Source of the DNA: Echinometra lucunter
Lineage: Eukaryota; Echinodermata; Echinoidea; Camarodonta; Echinometridae
DNA length: 64,000 nucleotides
Direction of reading: 5' to 3'
NCBI GenBank assembly: GCA_029962745.1
Contig: CM057167.1
Span: 25,272,642-25,336,641 of the forward strand
Below are positions 12,270 to 25,078 of this stretch, one piece after another. Position 1 is the first letter of the stretch. Every line of letters starts with the position of its first letter. Below the pieces are notes generated by a model. That model was not told where the DNA came from, did not search any database, and saw only the letters and a list, made by a program, of their open reading frames with translations. Both the position numbers and the translations under genes were made by a program.

Positions 12270-12842
12270 TTATTCCATAATCTCACTCCGTGTTATAGTG
12301 GGAAAAAAAATAGGAAAGTAGGCAAAAGTGGGCGCTATTTACGTTAGTGCAGTAGCGCTGTTTCGATGTCGCAGCCCATGTAATCATGCTTTATCTATAA
12401 AACCCAATGCCTATCACCCTATTATCTTTTTTCAAATACGAAACCATGCTTTGAGCAAATTGTGGAAGGAAATATATGGGCCCACCCACTGAAAAAAGAA
12501 AGAAAGAAAGAAAGAAAAGGGGGAAAAAAAGAAAAAAAAAAAAGCCCTGCAAAATCCAGGTATTCTGATCTCTTAAAATTCTTACTTATTTTATTCTTCA
12601 CGATGGCAGTACTTTTGATATATACAATCAATCTTATACATATTCAAGGTGTATCATGATCGGTATGATTATTATGTAAGCTTATATTCTACGTCCATAA
12701 TTGTGTATACCCAAATAACTGTTTGAAAAATAACCAAGCGCTTATTTCCTTATATACCACATACTCTGGACATTTATGAATTACATGATACAATTCAATG
12801 AAAAAGAGAAAATCTCGAAGCTAAGTGAAAAAAGTTATTAAA
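10641..12842. other. non-coding with simple repeats
   Basis: No exon supported. Contains C/G homopolymers (about 10652, 11030, 12161), a CT/TTTC-rich region (about 11617-11762), a (TTTC)n repeat at about 12221-12269, and an (AAAG)n tract at about 12495-12517. It would lie downstream of the GalNAc-T 3' end. Confidence 0.55.
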
Positions 12843-13579
12843 TTCGCGATATGATTGTCGATATTATCATGATTATGTTAATCTACATTTTCCATATACT
12901 GACAAGCGAATTTATGGTTCCTCCGCAATTTATACCTCTTCAAATCTAACATACTGGACATGCATGTATCACTTAAGAAAATTTGTCCCCATACATGTAT
13001 ATCACATTCTTTGCTTGATCTAAACTATACTGTTATGAAAAAGTTACCACATAAACATCATGGAAATTCTACAGTAGTATATCATTACAATGTTATAATG
13101 ATTTTCCTAAAACTGAGAATGATATGTATTGAATCGCCATGAACATCGATGGGCTAATAGAATGGAAGACAAGTTGGAAAAATAAAGGAAAATAGGAATT
13201 TTCAAAATAAAATGTTTACCGCCTCTAAAATTCTCTCAGCGCATTCACTAGGACTCACTATTCAATAGGAGCATACCCTATCAGTGTCTGCCCGCATAAA
13301 AAATTGTGTTGAAACTAAAAACAAAACAAACAAAAAAACTAAACAGATATGAAGAAGAAAAAAACCCCAACAATAACAAAAACGTGAAATGATTTTCAAC
13401 AAACAGCAACGCGTATATACATGCGTTTACTTTTCTTGAGATGAGTTTAAAACGCAACTTTTTATGTAGCTCCCACATAAACTATGGCAAGTCGCATCGA
13501 CAAGACGTAATTCTACTAGTGTGTTTCCAGAATAGAAACTTAATGTATTTAGGAACTTAACACATTTACTAAGAGCAAA

Positions 13580-13617
13580 AGGGGCGTTAACTCATATCAT
13601 TAGAGTTAATGCCCCTC
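13580..13617. repeat. short hairpin
   Basis: AGGGGCGTTAACTC and GAGTTAATGCCCCT flank a 9-base loop, pairing at all but one position. Its copy in the duplicated block is at about 21470-21507. No function can be assigned. Confidence 0.5.
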
Positions 13618-13822
13618 TGTCTCCCACCGTCATAACTGCTTCAGGAGTACTGATTGTTAGATTACTACCAATAATCTAATAAAGTTTGTCCAATAGTCAT
13701 AATTGCACTTAAAACAGACATCAGTAAAGTAATATATATCTGAAATATAAATAATTTTTAAAAGGTAAAGTAAAATCACATTATTTGGTTTATATATTTA
13801 CAGAATAAAAATGAGCAAAATA

Positions 13823-14016
13823 CATACCTGCCAACCCTGACAGCCAAGAAATAGGAACAAAGTGTTACATTAAAAAAAAATAGGAACATTCCTAAATTTC
13901 TTATTCAATATTACAGACAAATTTGAACAGAAATGGAAACACACGGGTTAAAATGGCGATTTTCTTTCCCCCAAAATAGGAATATTCCTATTTAATAGGA
14001 ACAGTTGGCAGGTATG
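13823..14016. mobile_element. 194-bp MITE with CATACCTGCCAAC ends (left block)
   Basis: The 13-bp terminal inverted repeats CATACCTGCCAAC / GTTGGCAGGTATG are perfect. The interior repeats TAGGAACATTCCTA-like palindromes. The copy in the right block is at 21712-21905. Non-coding. Confidence 0.7.
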
Positions 14017-15895
14017 AAAATAGCAAGAAAAAAAAAAGATATTTTATCAAAATCTTGCAACAGCTCTATTTGACAGACAAGGACTCGGAAGATGGTACAT
14101 GTACATTGTAATAACATTCATCATACAATTATGGGAATAACAAAGAAATACTCTTTGAGACATTTCGAATAACAATAAGATTTGTGACTGAAACAAATTT
14201 GGCGGCAAGAAAATGCAGACATTGGTGGGGCAGTCTGCGCATCAGGTTTGGTGTGGGGGCGGCATCCGCCTTACTGAGTGAATGAAATTCGATTTAGCAA
14301 GGCTATTGATTGTGGGAAGGGTGTGGGAGGAGTCTTGGCACATTCACTGCCCCAGTTCCATCTTTTTTTTTTCTTTTTCTCATTTCTCCCCCATTTTATA
14401 CCCTTTGCTTGAGGGAGAGGGTACAATACCCACCCCCTCCCCATGCCAAGTATAGATACACCATTGAAGGTAGATTGGAATAAACGTATGCAGAATGCAA
14501 TTCTATAAACGCTTTTCCACTGATTGATATTGCACATAAAAAACAAGAAAAAAAAAAACCCTCGTACATATCAACTTTAAAAGCAGGGAACCTACGAAAA
14601 CAAGCTATGCTTTCCAGTACGCTCTAATTTCATTTCATTTCATTACTTTGTACTTACTTTGTAAAAAAAAAAAATATATATATTTTTTTATTATGGAAAC
14701 TTGGAGGTGAAATAAATTTTGCATCAATCAATCAATGAAAGCTTACTCGACATAATCATGGGCATGGTTGTTATTGTGATAAGTATTCTACTTCTTTTCA
14801 TGCTTTCTCAAAATATGATGTGAGTTAAAAAAAAATCGAAATTGCAAGATGTTAGATGTATGTTTGAAGTATTTTTGACGCTATTCTGTTATTGCCCTGT
14901 AGCCTATGTGACGTAATAAAGAAAATAATACGCTTTGTTTGTTGCTGCTTACATTATCAAATATATGCAAATTAAAGTTCGGTGACTAAGCTACGAGACT
15001 TGATAGATCTATAATATCAATTATTAAAAGAAATGACAAATTTTAAACTCAGGAATGTCAAAGCTGATTTTTTTTTTCTTTGTATAGCGACTATATTAAA
15101 AAAAAATGTATTTCACCTTACAACTACAATGAAGACTGTCGAAAAACAGCTGTGCAAAACATATAGCAAGGACTTTACAATATCAAAGCTGTACCCCTGC
15201 AATAATAATGTTCAGAGATTGTGTGTGCTATATTTCTTTATTAGTGCATTAAGCAGTCGATTATGAAACATAATCTCTGGTTAATATATTGATGACAACG
15301 TTCGAACCATCAACCACGTGGAGATGTGCAGTCCTCTTTTCTGTTCTTTATTTGGTAAGATATGCAGGTCAGGGCCACATCGCTCAATGAATCCCTGAAA
15401 ATATCAGGGGGTTGCCCCTGCCCCTTTTGACACCCCTAGTAAATGGTGAACAATATTTTGGATGGGGTGTTAATTTTAGTGGTCATCATTTCTGCCACCA
15501 TGAACACAGTCATGGTTATGTCGGCGTTCTGCTCAGCTCGATTTTTTGTTTGTTTGTTTGTTTGCAAAAGAAGCTTTATTTGCTACACGTGGGCCGAATA
15601 TTTAGAAGTGTCTTAAGCCTCGTCACATAGAGTTTGTTTCATGAATAACTTTATAACAAGACATAAGATATGGGGGGGGGGGGGGCAAAATTGATTACAA
15701 GACGTTAAATCTGTTAGAAGAGACCTTCTATATACCGTTTGGCCAGAAAGAACAAATTTGATTTTATTTTCCGCAATCACTAAAACTTATGCAGGACATT
15801 TCAAATTCAACGATTCATTTCAGCCATGAAATACGGTGATGATAATACCAGCGTTTCCGTCTCATTCGAACTATCTTGCCTTACGAGGATGGTCT

Positions 15896-16048
15896 TCATT
15901 TAGGAAGTGCTCTCCCTGTTCGGTCGAAGTATCTTGTAAAGGTCCATCGCTGTGCGTTGCTACCATCACAGTGGTTGAATACGGCCATGGTGCGATCAGC
16001 GTTCAAGTCAAGGCACTTACCAGTAGATGCATCTTGCATAGTTTGGCC
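15896..16048 (-). other. duplicate of GalNAc-T exon 11 (left block)
   Basis: 153 bp, open, encoding the last lectin segment with the KCLDLN and QRW motifs and a TGA stop. It differs from the right-block exon by an Ile-to-Met change near the start (ATA to ATG). Probably the same genomic exon represented twice. Confidence 0.85.
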
Positions 16049-16888
16049 CTGAGATTATGGACAAAAATAAGCATCTTGTATAGTTTAGCCCCGTGATTAT
16101 GGACAAAAATAAGCATCTTGTATAGTTTAGCCCTGTGATTATGAACAAAAATAAGCATCTTGTATAGTTTAGCCCTGTGATTATGGAAAACATAATCATG
16201 AACATATTATGCAATGAAAAAAAAATGAAGCTAGTCAGTGTAAAAGAGACGAAAGGACTTCATTTTCTCCGTCTTTCTCTGGAAAGCCCCTCCCCCCGAC
16301 CTTTTTTGCCCCCAAAGGGGGAGAGGATTTGGAACCTCATAATTGCCTGTGCATCCATCTTTGCCTTTGAGATCAATTATTAGTCAATTAACCCATTGCC
16401 TATTGAATTCTTATATTCCCATAGACTTTATACAGGGGCCACCCAGTTTCAGCAGACAATGGGTTAAGGCAATGCAGCTGTAAAGGCATTAAAGGGGCAC
16501 TAATCCCCTAATGAAATGCCCCCCCCCCCCAAAGGAACAAGGGAGAAAGCGAGAGTGAGAGAGAATTAGATGGTGAGTGGACAGGCAGAATGCAACAAAA
16601 TAAAAAAATAAAAAAATAAAACGGGCCACATCTTCCTCTTAAAGCTAGCTCTGATTCTTATCCCTCCCAGTCCTGATACCCCTCCCCCATAAAAGCTTTA
16701 ACCCCCCCCCTCGATATAAGGAACCAAAAGTATTGTTAGTTTCTTGTGAAATTCGCTACACCCCTGACAGATTCCTTTTATTTCGTTTACCTGTTATTTT
16801 TGTGAATCTAAAATGAAGAATTTTAAGACGTGAAATAAAGAAAGGTGCCATATAAATACTGGTTAACGGTTTTAAAGTGAACACTTAC

Positions 16889-17017
16889 TCTAGTGTGAAT
16901 GATTTTAGCAGTACTCGCCAAACTACATCCCAGCATCACGAGTTGACCAGGTATCTTTGTCTTCGTCAAACATTTGTTCTTATGCTGTAAAACATCCTTC
17001 CATGATAAACTAAAAGC
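16889..17017 (-). other. duplicate of GalNAc-T exon 10 (left block)
   Basis: 129 bp with the same splice sites and the same coding sequence as the exon at 24791-24919. It belongs to the duplicated block. Confidence 0.85.
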
Positions 17018-17136
17018 CTGTGAAATAAGCATGGGGCAGTATAAGAAATAATTAGTAACAAAACTAGAAAAAAAATCTTTTCGTATTTTGTTGAAACATT
17101 AATAAACAACAGAAAATGTTTTGAAAAATCTTAATA

Positions 17137-17167
<31 letters not shown>

Positions 17168-17788
17168 TTATTTTTTTATTTTAAGAATATATGCAGTGAA
17201 AACATAAAACAATTAAAGTAGAGATATTTTTATTCCATCTATATTTAAAAAAAAAATCTCTTTTCCCATCCCCTCCCCTTATGATGAATAAAGATAATTT
17301 AAGGAAGGACATTTCATGATACCAGTAACATGAACAGCCAGTGCTTGTGAAGTTAGCATAACATAATCCCAAAGATATATTTTCTTTCTCAATAATAAAC
17401 GATTTCAAAGAACACGTAGTTTTATAAAATAAAAAAAGACAATAAACATTACATTGCACGAAATTCTTATGCTATAGTACTTAAATTTTGACTTTTTGTG
17501 GATTAACTTAGTTGAATACCATCTTTTTGGTGACATGGAAATAATCTCAAAATGTCCTTCCCCCCAAATTTCCCACCCTTTAAGGGGGCTTTTATTTTTT
17601 TCGTAAATTTGTAGGTTATTTCCCTCTCCATATCCCCTTCCAAAATTTCGCACTCTCCAAAAGCCTTTACCGTGATCCTTTTTTCACTAACTTACTCATT
17701 TCCCTCTCCAATGCATGGCAGCAATTCAAACAAACCCCACGCTATGCTACACATTTTACCTTTGTATATTTTTTTTTCAGTTACTTAC

Positions 17789-17877
17789 CTGGTTGTTCCT
17801 TCTCCATGGCATGGAAACACTCCCAGAATGCCTTTCCCCATCGAATCAAGACACATCAAGGTGGCAGCATTCCTGAC
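17789..17877 (-). other. duplicate of GalNAc-T exon 9 with 1-bp deletion (left block)
   Basis: 89 bp against 90 bp in the right copy. One base is missing from the GGG of the GAAGGGAAC stretch, so the frame changes from ...GEGNNQ to ...GEGTTR just before the donor. A homopolymer indel at a contig end is a likely consensus error, though a haplotype difference is possible. Confidence 0.85.
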
Positions 17878-18469
17878 CTGTGAAAAGAAAAAAAAAAAAA
17901 GAGAAAAAGACAAGAAGTGAGAACAAAATGAAAAAAAAAAAAAAAGCCAAAAAAAATCGCGGAGTAAGGAATGCGTCTTTTGTTTCATGCATAGTTCCAG
18001 AAGGAAAAACAGTCAATACTTGTATAGGAAGTTTTTTGGAAGTTTACACAATGAGCTAAAAATTGAAGGCATACGACTTTAAAACATGACCTGGGGATAG
18101 CCGCCCCCAAAATCTCCCTCTCAGTTGATTATTTTTTTAAAAGATAAGGCCACTAGCCTTTATTTTTGTCTTCAGCGTATAGTCTGAGTGACGAATGTGT
18201 ATCATGTAAATTTTATTTTCTCTACTCTCTTTGAACTCGAAAAGTTGGTATCTGCATGGAAACCGAGGGCGGGATACACATTATCAAACACTTCAGGTCA
18301 TGGCGTAGCTTGATCTTCTCCTGGAAACACAGCCAAACCCGTGCTCCATGACCTGAGGTTGCAGCGAGTTTCAAGAAGTGAAAGACCTCACAGTCAGTCA
18401 GCCCCCAGCCCCACCCCAACCCCGCCCTCCTCCAAGACGCCCATAAAAATAACTGATCAGATTCCTCAC

Positions 18470-18695
18470 CTCTCCTCGCGCTCGTACTTTCGTATCTGGA
18501 ACCTTGAGGGCGGGGTACACGTTGTCCAGGTACCATTGGAAGTTATGGCACTGCAGCTCTTGACGTAGCTTGATCCTGTCCGAGACATCCCCGTACTCTT
18601 GCCCCATGAGCTGTGGCCTCAGGGAGTAGAAGATCTCTCTGTAGGGCTCGTCCACCCAAACGGCAACCAGGCGCATGGTGTTCCTCATAAATGTT
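18470..18695 (-). other. duplicate of GalNAc-T exon 8 (left block)
   Basis: 226 bp, open, same boundaries as 26369-26594. One missense difference: YSLRPQL here, YSLWPQL in the right copy (CTGAGG against CTGTGG). Confidence 0.85.
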
Positions 18696-19892
18696 CTAAC
18701 AAAAAAATTAAAAAAAAGAAGAAAGGAACATTATTTTCGGTATGTTCTGTCTCCTTTGAATGAAATAAATTGTCAGTAAATAATAATAATAATAGGAGTC
18801 GAGGTGTCCTTTGAAATGATACAGAAGGCAAGCTTGCTTGGGATAGCTCACATCCTACGGAAGGTCTTGAACTAGAAAGAGAAGTGAACAATGAAAAGAG
18901 GACTTGTTTGATAGAATAGAGAACAGATAACCCTAGATTTCTAGAAGAAGTCCGGTTGCTGTTTAATATACCAACAGAACATCAAGTTGTGGAAAAAAAG
19001 GAAATGATAATAACAATAATAATTTTAATAATAATACTCAGTTCCTTTATAGCGCATAACACACTGCAGAAAAGCATGTCCCAATGCGCTTAAAAGAAAA
19101 AAAAACAAAACAAAAACAATACACGCCTTATATGGCAAAAGGTGATGCTAGTCATCATGAATGCATTTCATCCTGACATTATTTTGGTTGATTTGATTTG
19201 ATTTGATTTATTTATTTTCTTCTGCATTGATTTATGTACAATTTTTTCAGATAACATGCATAAAATAAAATACAAAATAATTTTTACAATGAATCATAAA
19301 ACAAGTATTATAATAATCATTTACGAAACAAATGGTAAATTGTCATTTTTTTTGTAATTCAGTTAAGCATAAGATTTAATTAAAAATAAGATTATTTGCA
19401 GAAGAAGGACTGTCATTATAAGCGATGTGCTTGAAAATATGGCAGCCCCAAACAAATTATGAAATTGCCAATGGGTTGGGAACGGTTATTACGGTTCTGA
19501 ATTTAACCAAGAGTTTTCCACAGTATGACAGTGAGCAAGGTCTTCCACGTATGTATGGAGTTACTTCTCATGGGTCGAGGAGAGGTAACAGCATTATAGC
19601 AAGGATGTCATTAGAGTATTCTGGATGGGCACGGAACCTGTAGCACCAAATTTCGTGACAGGGTTAGCGGAAACTTTCCAACTAACTTAAAAAAAGAAGA
19701 TGCAAAGCAAAAAAACCGACCATTTGATTTTTATATGTAAACTTATAGGCTTTAATTCCCCAAAAACTCCTAGCTACAAAAGGATGGTGCTGTTTTCCTA
19801 GTAGCTATATGACATATGCAATGAACAAGTACTGCATTGTGTGGGACCGGATTCGAAGAGTTTCATGAAAGTAAAGTTATGAAAACACTTAC

Positions 19893-19991
19893 TTCATATT
19901 TCCATCTGGGAATTTGTAAGGTTGTTGTTTCCTGAATATGCGCCACACGAGAACATGGAATGATTTCTAGAGAGCCACCGCACATCCAAAT
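19893..19991 (-). other. duplicate of GalNAc-T exon 7 with 2-bp deletion (left block)
   Basis: 99 bp against 101 bp in the right copy. The right copy has CATATATTC after the metal-ligand histidine codon, whereas this copy has CATATTC, so the frame is lost directly after that codon. Flanking splice sites are intact. Confidence 0.85.
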
Positions 19992-20232
19992 CTAGGAAAG
20001 GGAGTTGAACGAAATCATTTCAAAATGATAAAGTCTTATATCAAAATAAAGCAGGCACCATCCGTAAAATGGATTTATTCCTTTTATCGGTTCCTTTTTC
20101 TGGAAAAAAGTTCCGTCTTCTGGCAAAAAACAGAGGTTATACAATTCCACATGTTTTTTTTAGTCTAGCATAGCCACCTGCGGCATAAGGGTGAATTTTC
20201 CTTCAGTACTAACGTAAAACTAAAGTACATAT

Positions 20233-20732
20233 NNNNNNNNNNNNNNNNNNNNNNNNNNNNNNNNNNNNNNNNNNNNNNNNNNNNNNNNNNNNNNNNNNNN
20301 NNNNNNNNNNNNNNNNNNNNNNNNNNNNNNNNNNNNNNNNNNNNNNNNNNNNNNNNNNNNNNNNNNNNNNNNNNNNNNNNNNNNNNNNNNNNNNNNNNNN
20401 NNNNNNNNNNNNNNNNNNNNNNNNNNNNNNNNNNNNNNNNNNNNNNNNNNNNNNNNNNNNNNNNNNNNNNNNNNNNNNNNNNNNNNNNNNNNNNNNNNNN
20501 NNNNNNNNNNNNNNNNNNNNNNNNNNNNNNNNNNNNNNNNNNNNNNNNNNNNNNNNNNNNNNNNNNNNNNNNNNNNNNNNNNNNNNNNNNNNNNNNNNNN
20601 NNNNNNNNNNNNNNNNNNNNNNNNNNNNNNNNNNNNNNNNNNNNNNNNNNNNNNNNNNNNNNNNNNNNNNNNNNNNNNNNNNNNNNNNNNNNNNNNNNNN
20701 NNNNNNNNNNNNNNNNNNNNNNNNNNNNNNNN
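20233..20732. other. assembly gap, exactly 500 N
   Basis: A round-number run of N between the two matching 7.4 kb blocks, i.e. a gap of arbitrary size and not measured sequence. Confidence 0.98.
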
Positions 20733-21711
20733 TTCGCGATATGATTGTCGATATTATCATGATTTGTTTTAATCTACATTTCCATATACTGACAAGCGAA
20801 TTTATGGTTCCTCCGCAATTTATACCTCTTCAAATCTAACATACTGGACATGCATGTATCACTTAAGAAAATTTGTCCCCATACATGTATATCACTTCTT
20901 TGCTTGATCTAAACTATACTGTTATGAAAAAGTTACCACATAAACATCATGGAAATTCTACAGTAGTATATCATTACACAATGTTATAATGAGTTTCCTA
21001 AACTGAGAATGAGTAGGTATTGAATCGCCATGAACATCGATGGGCTAATAGAATTGAAGACAAGTTGGAAAAATAAAGGAAATAGGAATTTTCAAAATAA
21101 AATGTTTACCGCCTCTAAAATTCTCTCAGCGCATTCACTAGGACTCACTATTCAATAGGAGCATACCCTATCAGTGTCTGCCCCGCATAAAAAATTGTGT
21201 TGAAACTAAAAACAAAACAAACAAAAAAACTAAACAGATATGAAGAAGAAAAAAACCCCAACAATAACAAAAACGTGAAATGATTTTCAACAAACAGCAA
21301 CGCGTATATACATGCGTTTACTTTTCTTGAGATGAGTTTAAAACGCAACTTTTTATGTAGCTCCCACATAAACTATGGCAAGTCGCATCGACAAGACGTA
21401 ATTCTACTAGTGTGTTTCCAGAATAGAAACTTAATGTATTTAGGAACTTAACACTTTACTAAGAGCAAAAGGGGCGTTAACTCATATCATTAGAGTTAAT
21501 GCCCCTCTGTCTCCCACCGTCATAACTGCTTCAGGAGTACTGATTGTTAGATTACTACCAATAATCTAATAAAGTTTGTCCAATAGTCATAATTGCACTT
21601 AAAACAGACATCAGTAAAGTAATATATATCTGAAATATAAATAATTTTTAAAAGGTAAGTAAAATCACATTATTTGGTTTATATATTTACAGAATAAAAA
21701 TGAGCAAAATA

Positions 21712-21905
21712 CATACCTGCCAACCCTGACAGCCAAGAAATAGGAACAAAGTGTTACATTAAAAAAAAATAGGAACATTCCTAAATTTCTTATTCAATAT
21801 TACAGACAAATTTGAACAGAAATGGAAACACACGGGTTAAAATGGCGATTTTCTTTCCCCCAAAATAGGAATATTCCTATTTAATAGGAACAGTTGGCAG
21901 GTATG
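21712..21905. mobile_element. 194-bp MITE with CATACCTGCCAAC ends (right block)
   Basis: Same element as at 13823-14016, with perfect 13-bp terminal inverted repeats. Present twice only because the block is duplicated. Confidence 0.7.
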
Positions 21906-23665
21906 AAAATAGCAAGAAAAAAAAAAGATATTTTATCAAAATCTTGCAACAGCTCTATTTGACAGACAAGGACTCGGAAGATGGTACATGTACATTGTAA
22001 TAACATTCATCATACAATTATGGGAATAACAAAGAAATACTCTTTGAGACATTTCGAATAACAATAAGATTTGTGACTGAAACAAATTTTGCGGCAAGAA
22101 AATGCAGACATTGGTGGGGCAGTCTGCGCATCAGGTTTGGTGTGGGGGCGGCATCCGCCTTACTGAGTGAATGAAATTCGATTTAGCAAGGCTATTGATT
22201 GTGGGAAGGGTGTGGGAGGAGTCTTGGCACATTCACTGCCCAGTTCCATCTTTTTTTTTCTTTTTCTCATTTCTCCCCCATTTTATACCCTTGCTTGAGG
22301 GAGAGGGTACAATACCCACCCCCTCCCCGTGCCAAGTATAGATACACCATTGAAGGTAGATTGGAATAAACGTATGCAGAATGCAATTCTATAAACGCTT
22401 TTCCACTGATGACAAATTGATATTGCACATAAAAAACAGAAGGAAAAAAAAACAAAAAAAACCTCGCACATATCAATAACTCTAAAAGTAGGGAACCTAC
22501 AAAAACAAGCTATGCTTTCCAGTACGGCTCTAATTTTCATTTCATTTCATAACTTTGTACTTACTTTGTAAAAAAAAATATATATTTTTTTATTATGGAA
22601 ACTTGGAGGTGAAATAAATTTGCATCAATCAATCAATGAAAGCTAACTCGACATAATCATGGGCATCGGTTGTTATTGTGATAAGTATTCTACTTCTTTT
22701 CATGCTTTGCTCAAAATGTGATGTGAGTTAAAAAAAAAATCGAAATTGCAAGATGTTAGGATGTATGTTTGAAGTATTTGTGACGCTATTCTGTTATTGT
22801 CCCTGTAGCCTATGTGACGTAATAAAGAAAATAATACTGCTTTGTTTGTTGCTGCTTACATTATCAAATATATGCAAATTAAAGTTCGGTGACTAAGCTA
22901 GCGAGACTTGAATAGATCTATAATATCAATTATTAAAAGAAATGACAAATTTTATACTCAGGAATGTCAAAGCTGATTTTTTTTTTCTTTGTATAGCGAC
23001 TATATTAAAAAAAATGCATTTCACCTTACAACTACAATGAAGACTGTCGAAAAAACAGCTGGCAAAACATATAGCAAGGACTTTACAATATCAAAGCTGT
23101 ACCCCTGCAATAATAATGTTCAGAGATTGTGTGTGCTGTATTTCTTTATTAGTGCATTAAGCAGTCGATTATGAAACATAATCTCTGGTTAATATATTGA
23201 TGACAACGTTCGAACCATCAACCACGTGGAGATGTGCAGTTCTCTTTTCTGTTCTTTATTTGGTAAGATATGCAGGTCAGGGCCACATCGCTCAATGAAT
23301 CCCTGAAATATCAGGGGGGTTGCCCCTGCCCCCTTTGACACCCCTAGTAAATGGTGAACAATATTTTGGATGAGGTGTTAATTTTAGTGGTCATCATTTC
23401 TGCCACCATGAACACAGTCATGGTTATGTCGGCGTTCTGCTCAGCTCGATTTTTTGTTTGTTTGTTTGATTGCAAAAGAAGCTTTATTTGCTACACAGTG
23501 GGCCGAATATTTAAAAGTGTCTTAAGCCTCGTCACAGAGTTTGTTTCATGAATAACTTTATAAACAAAACATAAGATGGGGGGGGGGGCAAAATTGATTT
23601 CAAGACGTTAAATCTGTTAGAAGAGACCTTCTATATACCGTTTGGCCAGAAAGAACAAATTTGAT

Positions 23666-23671
23666 TTTATT
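23666..23671 (-). terminator. candidate polyadenylation signal of the GalNAc-T gene
   Basis: AATAAA on the minus strand, about 130 bases beyond the stop codon at 23799. Other AATAAA words occur further downstream, so the true 3' end is uncertain. Confidence 0.4.
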
Positions 23672-23798
23672 TTCCGCAATCACTAAAACTTATGCAGGAC
23701 ATTTCAAATTCAACGATTCATTTCAGCCATGAAATACGGTGATGATAATACCAGCGTTTCCGTCTCATTCGAACTATCTTGCCTTACGAGGATGGTCT

Positions 23799-23951
23799 TC
23801 ATTTAGGAAGTGCTCTCCCTGTTCGGTCGAAGTATCTTGTAAAGGTCCATCGCTGTGCGTTGCTACCATCACAGTGGTTGAATACGGCCATGGTGCGATC
23901 AGCGTTCAAGTCAAGGCACTTACCAGTAGATGCATCTTGTATAGTTTGGCC
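23799..23951 (-). CDS. GalNAc-T exon 11 (terminal coding exon)
   Basis: Fifty residues plus TGA, residues 728-777. It begins [16 protein letters not shown] and contains [14 protein letters not shown], giving the last ricin-type repeat with its CLD and QxW signatures. The 3' splice site lies in the first unit of a 42-bp tandem repeat that runs into the intron. Confidence 0.93.
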   Translation of the reverse strand, partial: GQTIQDASTGKCLDLNADRTMAVFNHCDGSNAQRWTFTRYFDRTGRALPK

Positions 23952-25032
23952 CTGAGATTATGGACAAAAATAAGCATCTTGTATAGTTTAGCCCCGTGAT
24001 TATGGACAAAAATAAGCATCTTGTATAGTTTAGCCCTGTGATTATGAACAAAAATAAGCATCTTGTATAGTTTAGCCCTGTGATTATGGAAAACATAATC
24101 ATGAACATATTATGCAATGAAAAAAAAATGAAGCTAGTCAGTGTAAAAGAGACGAAAGGACTTCATTTTCTCCGTCTTTCTCTGGAAAGCCCCTCCCCCC
24201 GACCTTTTTTGCCCCAAAGGGGGAGAGGATTTGGAACCTCATAATTGCCTGTGCATCCATCTTTGCCTTTGAGATCAATTATTAGTCAATTAACCCATTG
24301 CCTATTGAATTCTTATATTCCCATAGACTTTATACAGGGGCCACCAGTTTCAGCAGACAATGGGTTAAGGCAATGCAGCTGTAAAGGCATTAAAGGGGCA
24401 CTAATCCCCTAATGAAATGCCCCCCCCCCCAAAGGAACAAGGGAGAAAGCGAGAGTGAGAGAGAATTAGATGGTGAGTGGACAGGCAGAATGCAACAAAA
24501 TAAAAAAATAAAAAAATAAAACGGGCCACATCTTCCTCTTAAAGCTAGCTCTGATTCTTATCCCTCCCAGTCCTGATACCCCTCCCCCATAAAAGCTTTA
24601 AACCCCCCCCCCTCGATATAAGGAACCAAAAGTATTGTTAGTTTCTTGTGAAATTCGCTACACCCCTGACAGATTCCTTTTATTTCGTTTACCTGTTATT
24701 TTTGTGAATCTAAAATGAAGAATTTTAAGACGTGAAATAAAGAAAGGTGCCATATAAATACTGGTTAACGGTTTTAAAGTGAACACTTACTCTAGTGTGA
24801 ATGATTTTAGCAGTACTCGCCAAACTACATCCCAGCATCACGAGTTGACCAGGTATCTTTGTCTTCGTCAAACATTTGTTCTTATGCTGTAAAACATCCT
24901 TCCATGATAAACTAAAAGCCTGTGAAATAAGCATGGGGCAGTATAAGAAATAATTAGTAACAAAACTAGAAAAAAAATCTTTTCGTATTTGTTGAAACAT
25001 TAATAAACAACAGAAAATGTTTTTGAAAAATC

Positions 25033-25078
<46 letters not shown>

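Larger units (their letters stand above)
12843..20232. repeat. left copy of a duplicated 7.4 kb block (probable contig overlap)
   Basis: From the start matching TTCGCGATATGATTGTCGAT to the last bases ACTAAAGTACATAT, this block matches 20733-28136 base for base apart from scattered substitutions and indels, mostly in homopolymers. It ends exactly where a 500-N gap begins, and the matching block begins exactly where the gap ends. That is the signature of two overlapping contigs scaffolded without merging. It carries second copies of GalNAc-T exons 7-11, two of them frameshifted. Confidence 0.93.

Noticed and set aside
15896..20000. Second GalNAc-T gene or duplicated lectin domain in the left block
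   Set aside because: The exons sit in a block identical to the right copy and abut a 500-N gap; it is best explained as an unmerged contig overlap.
20209..20760. 183-codon open frame across the gap
   Set aside because: It is made of unknown bases.
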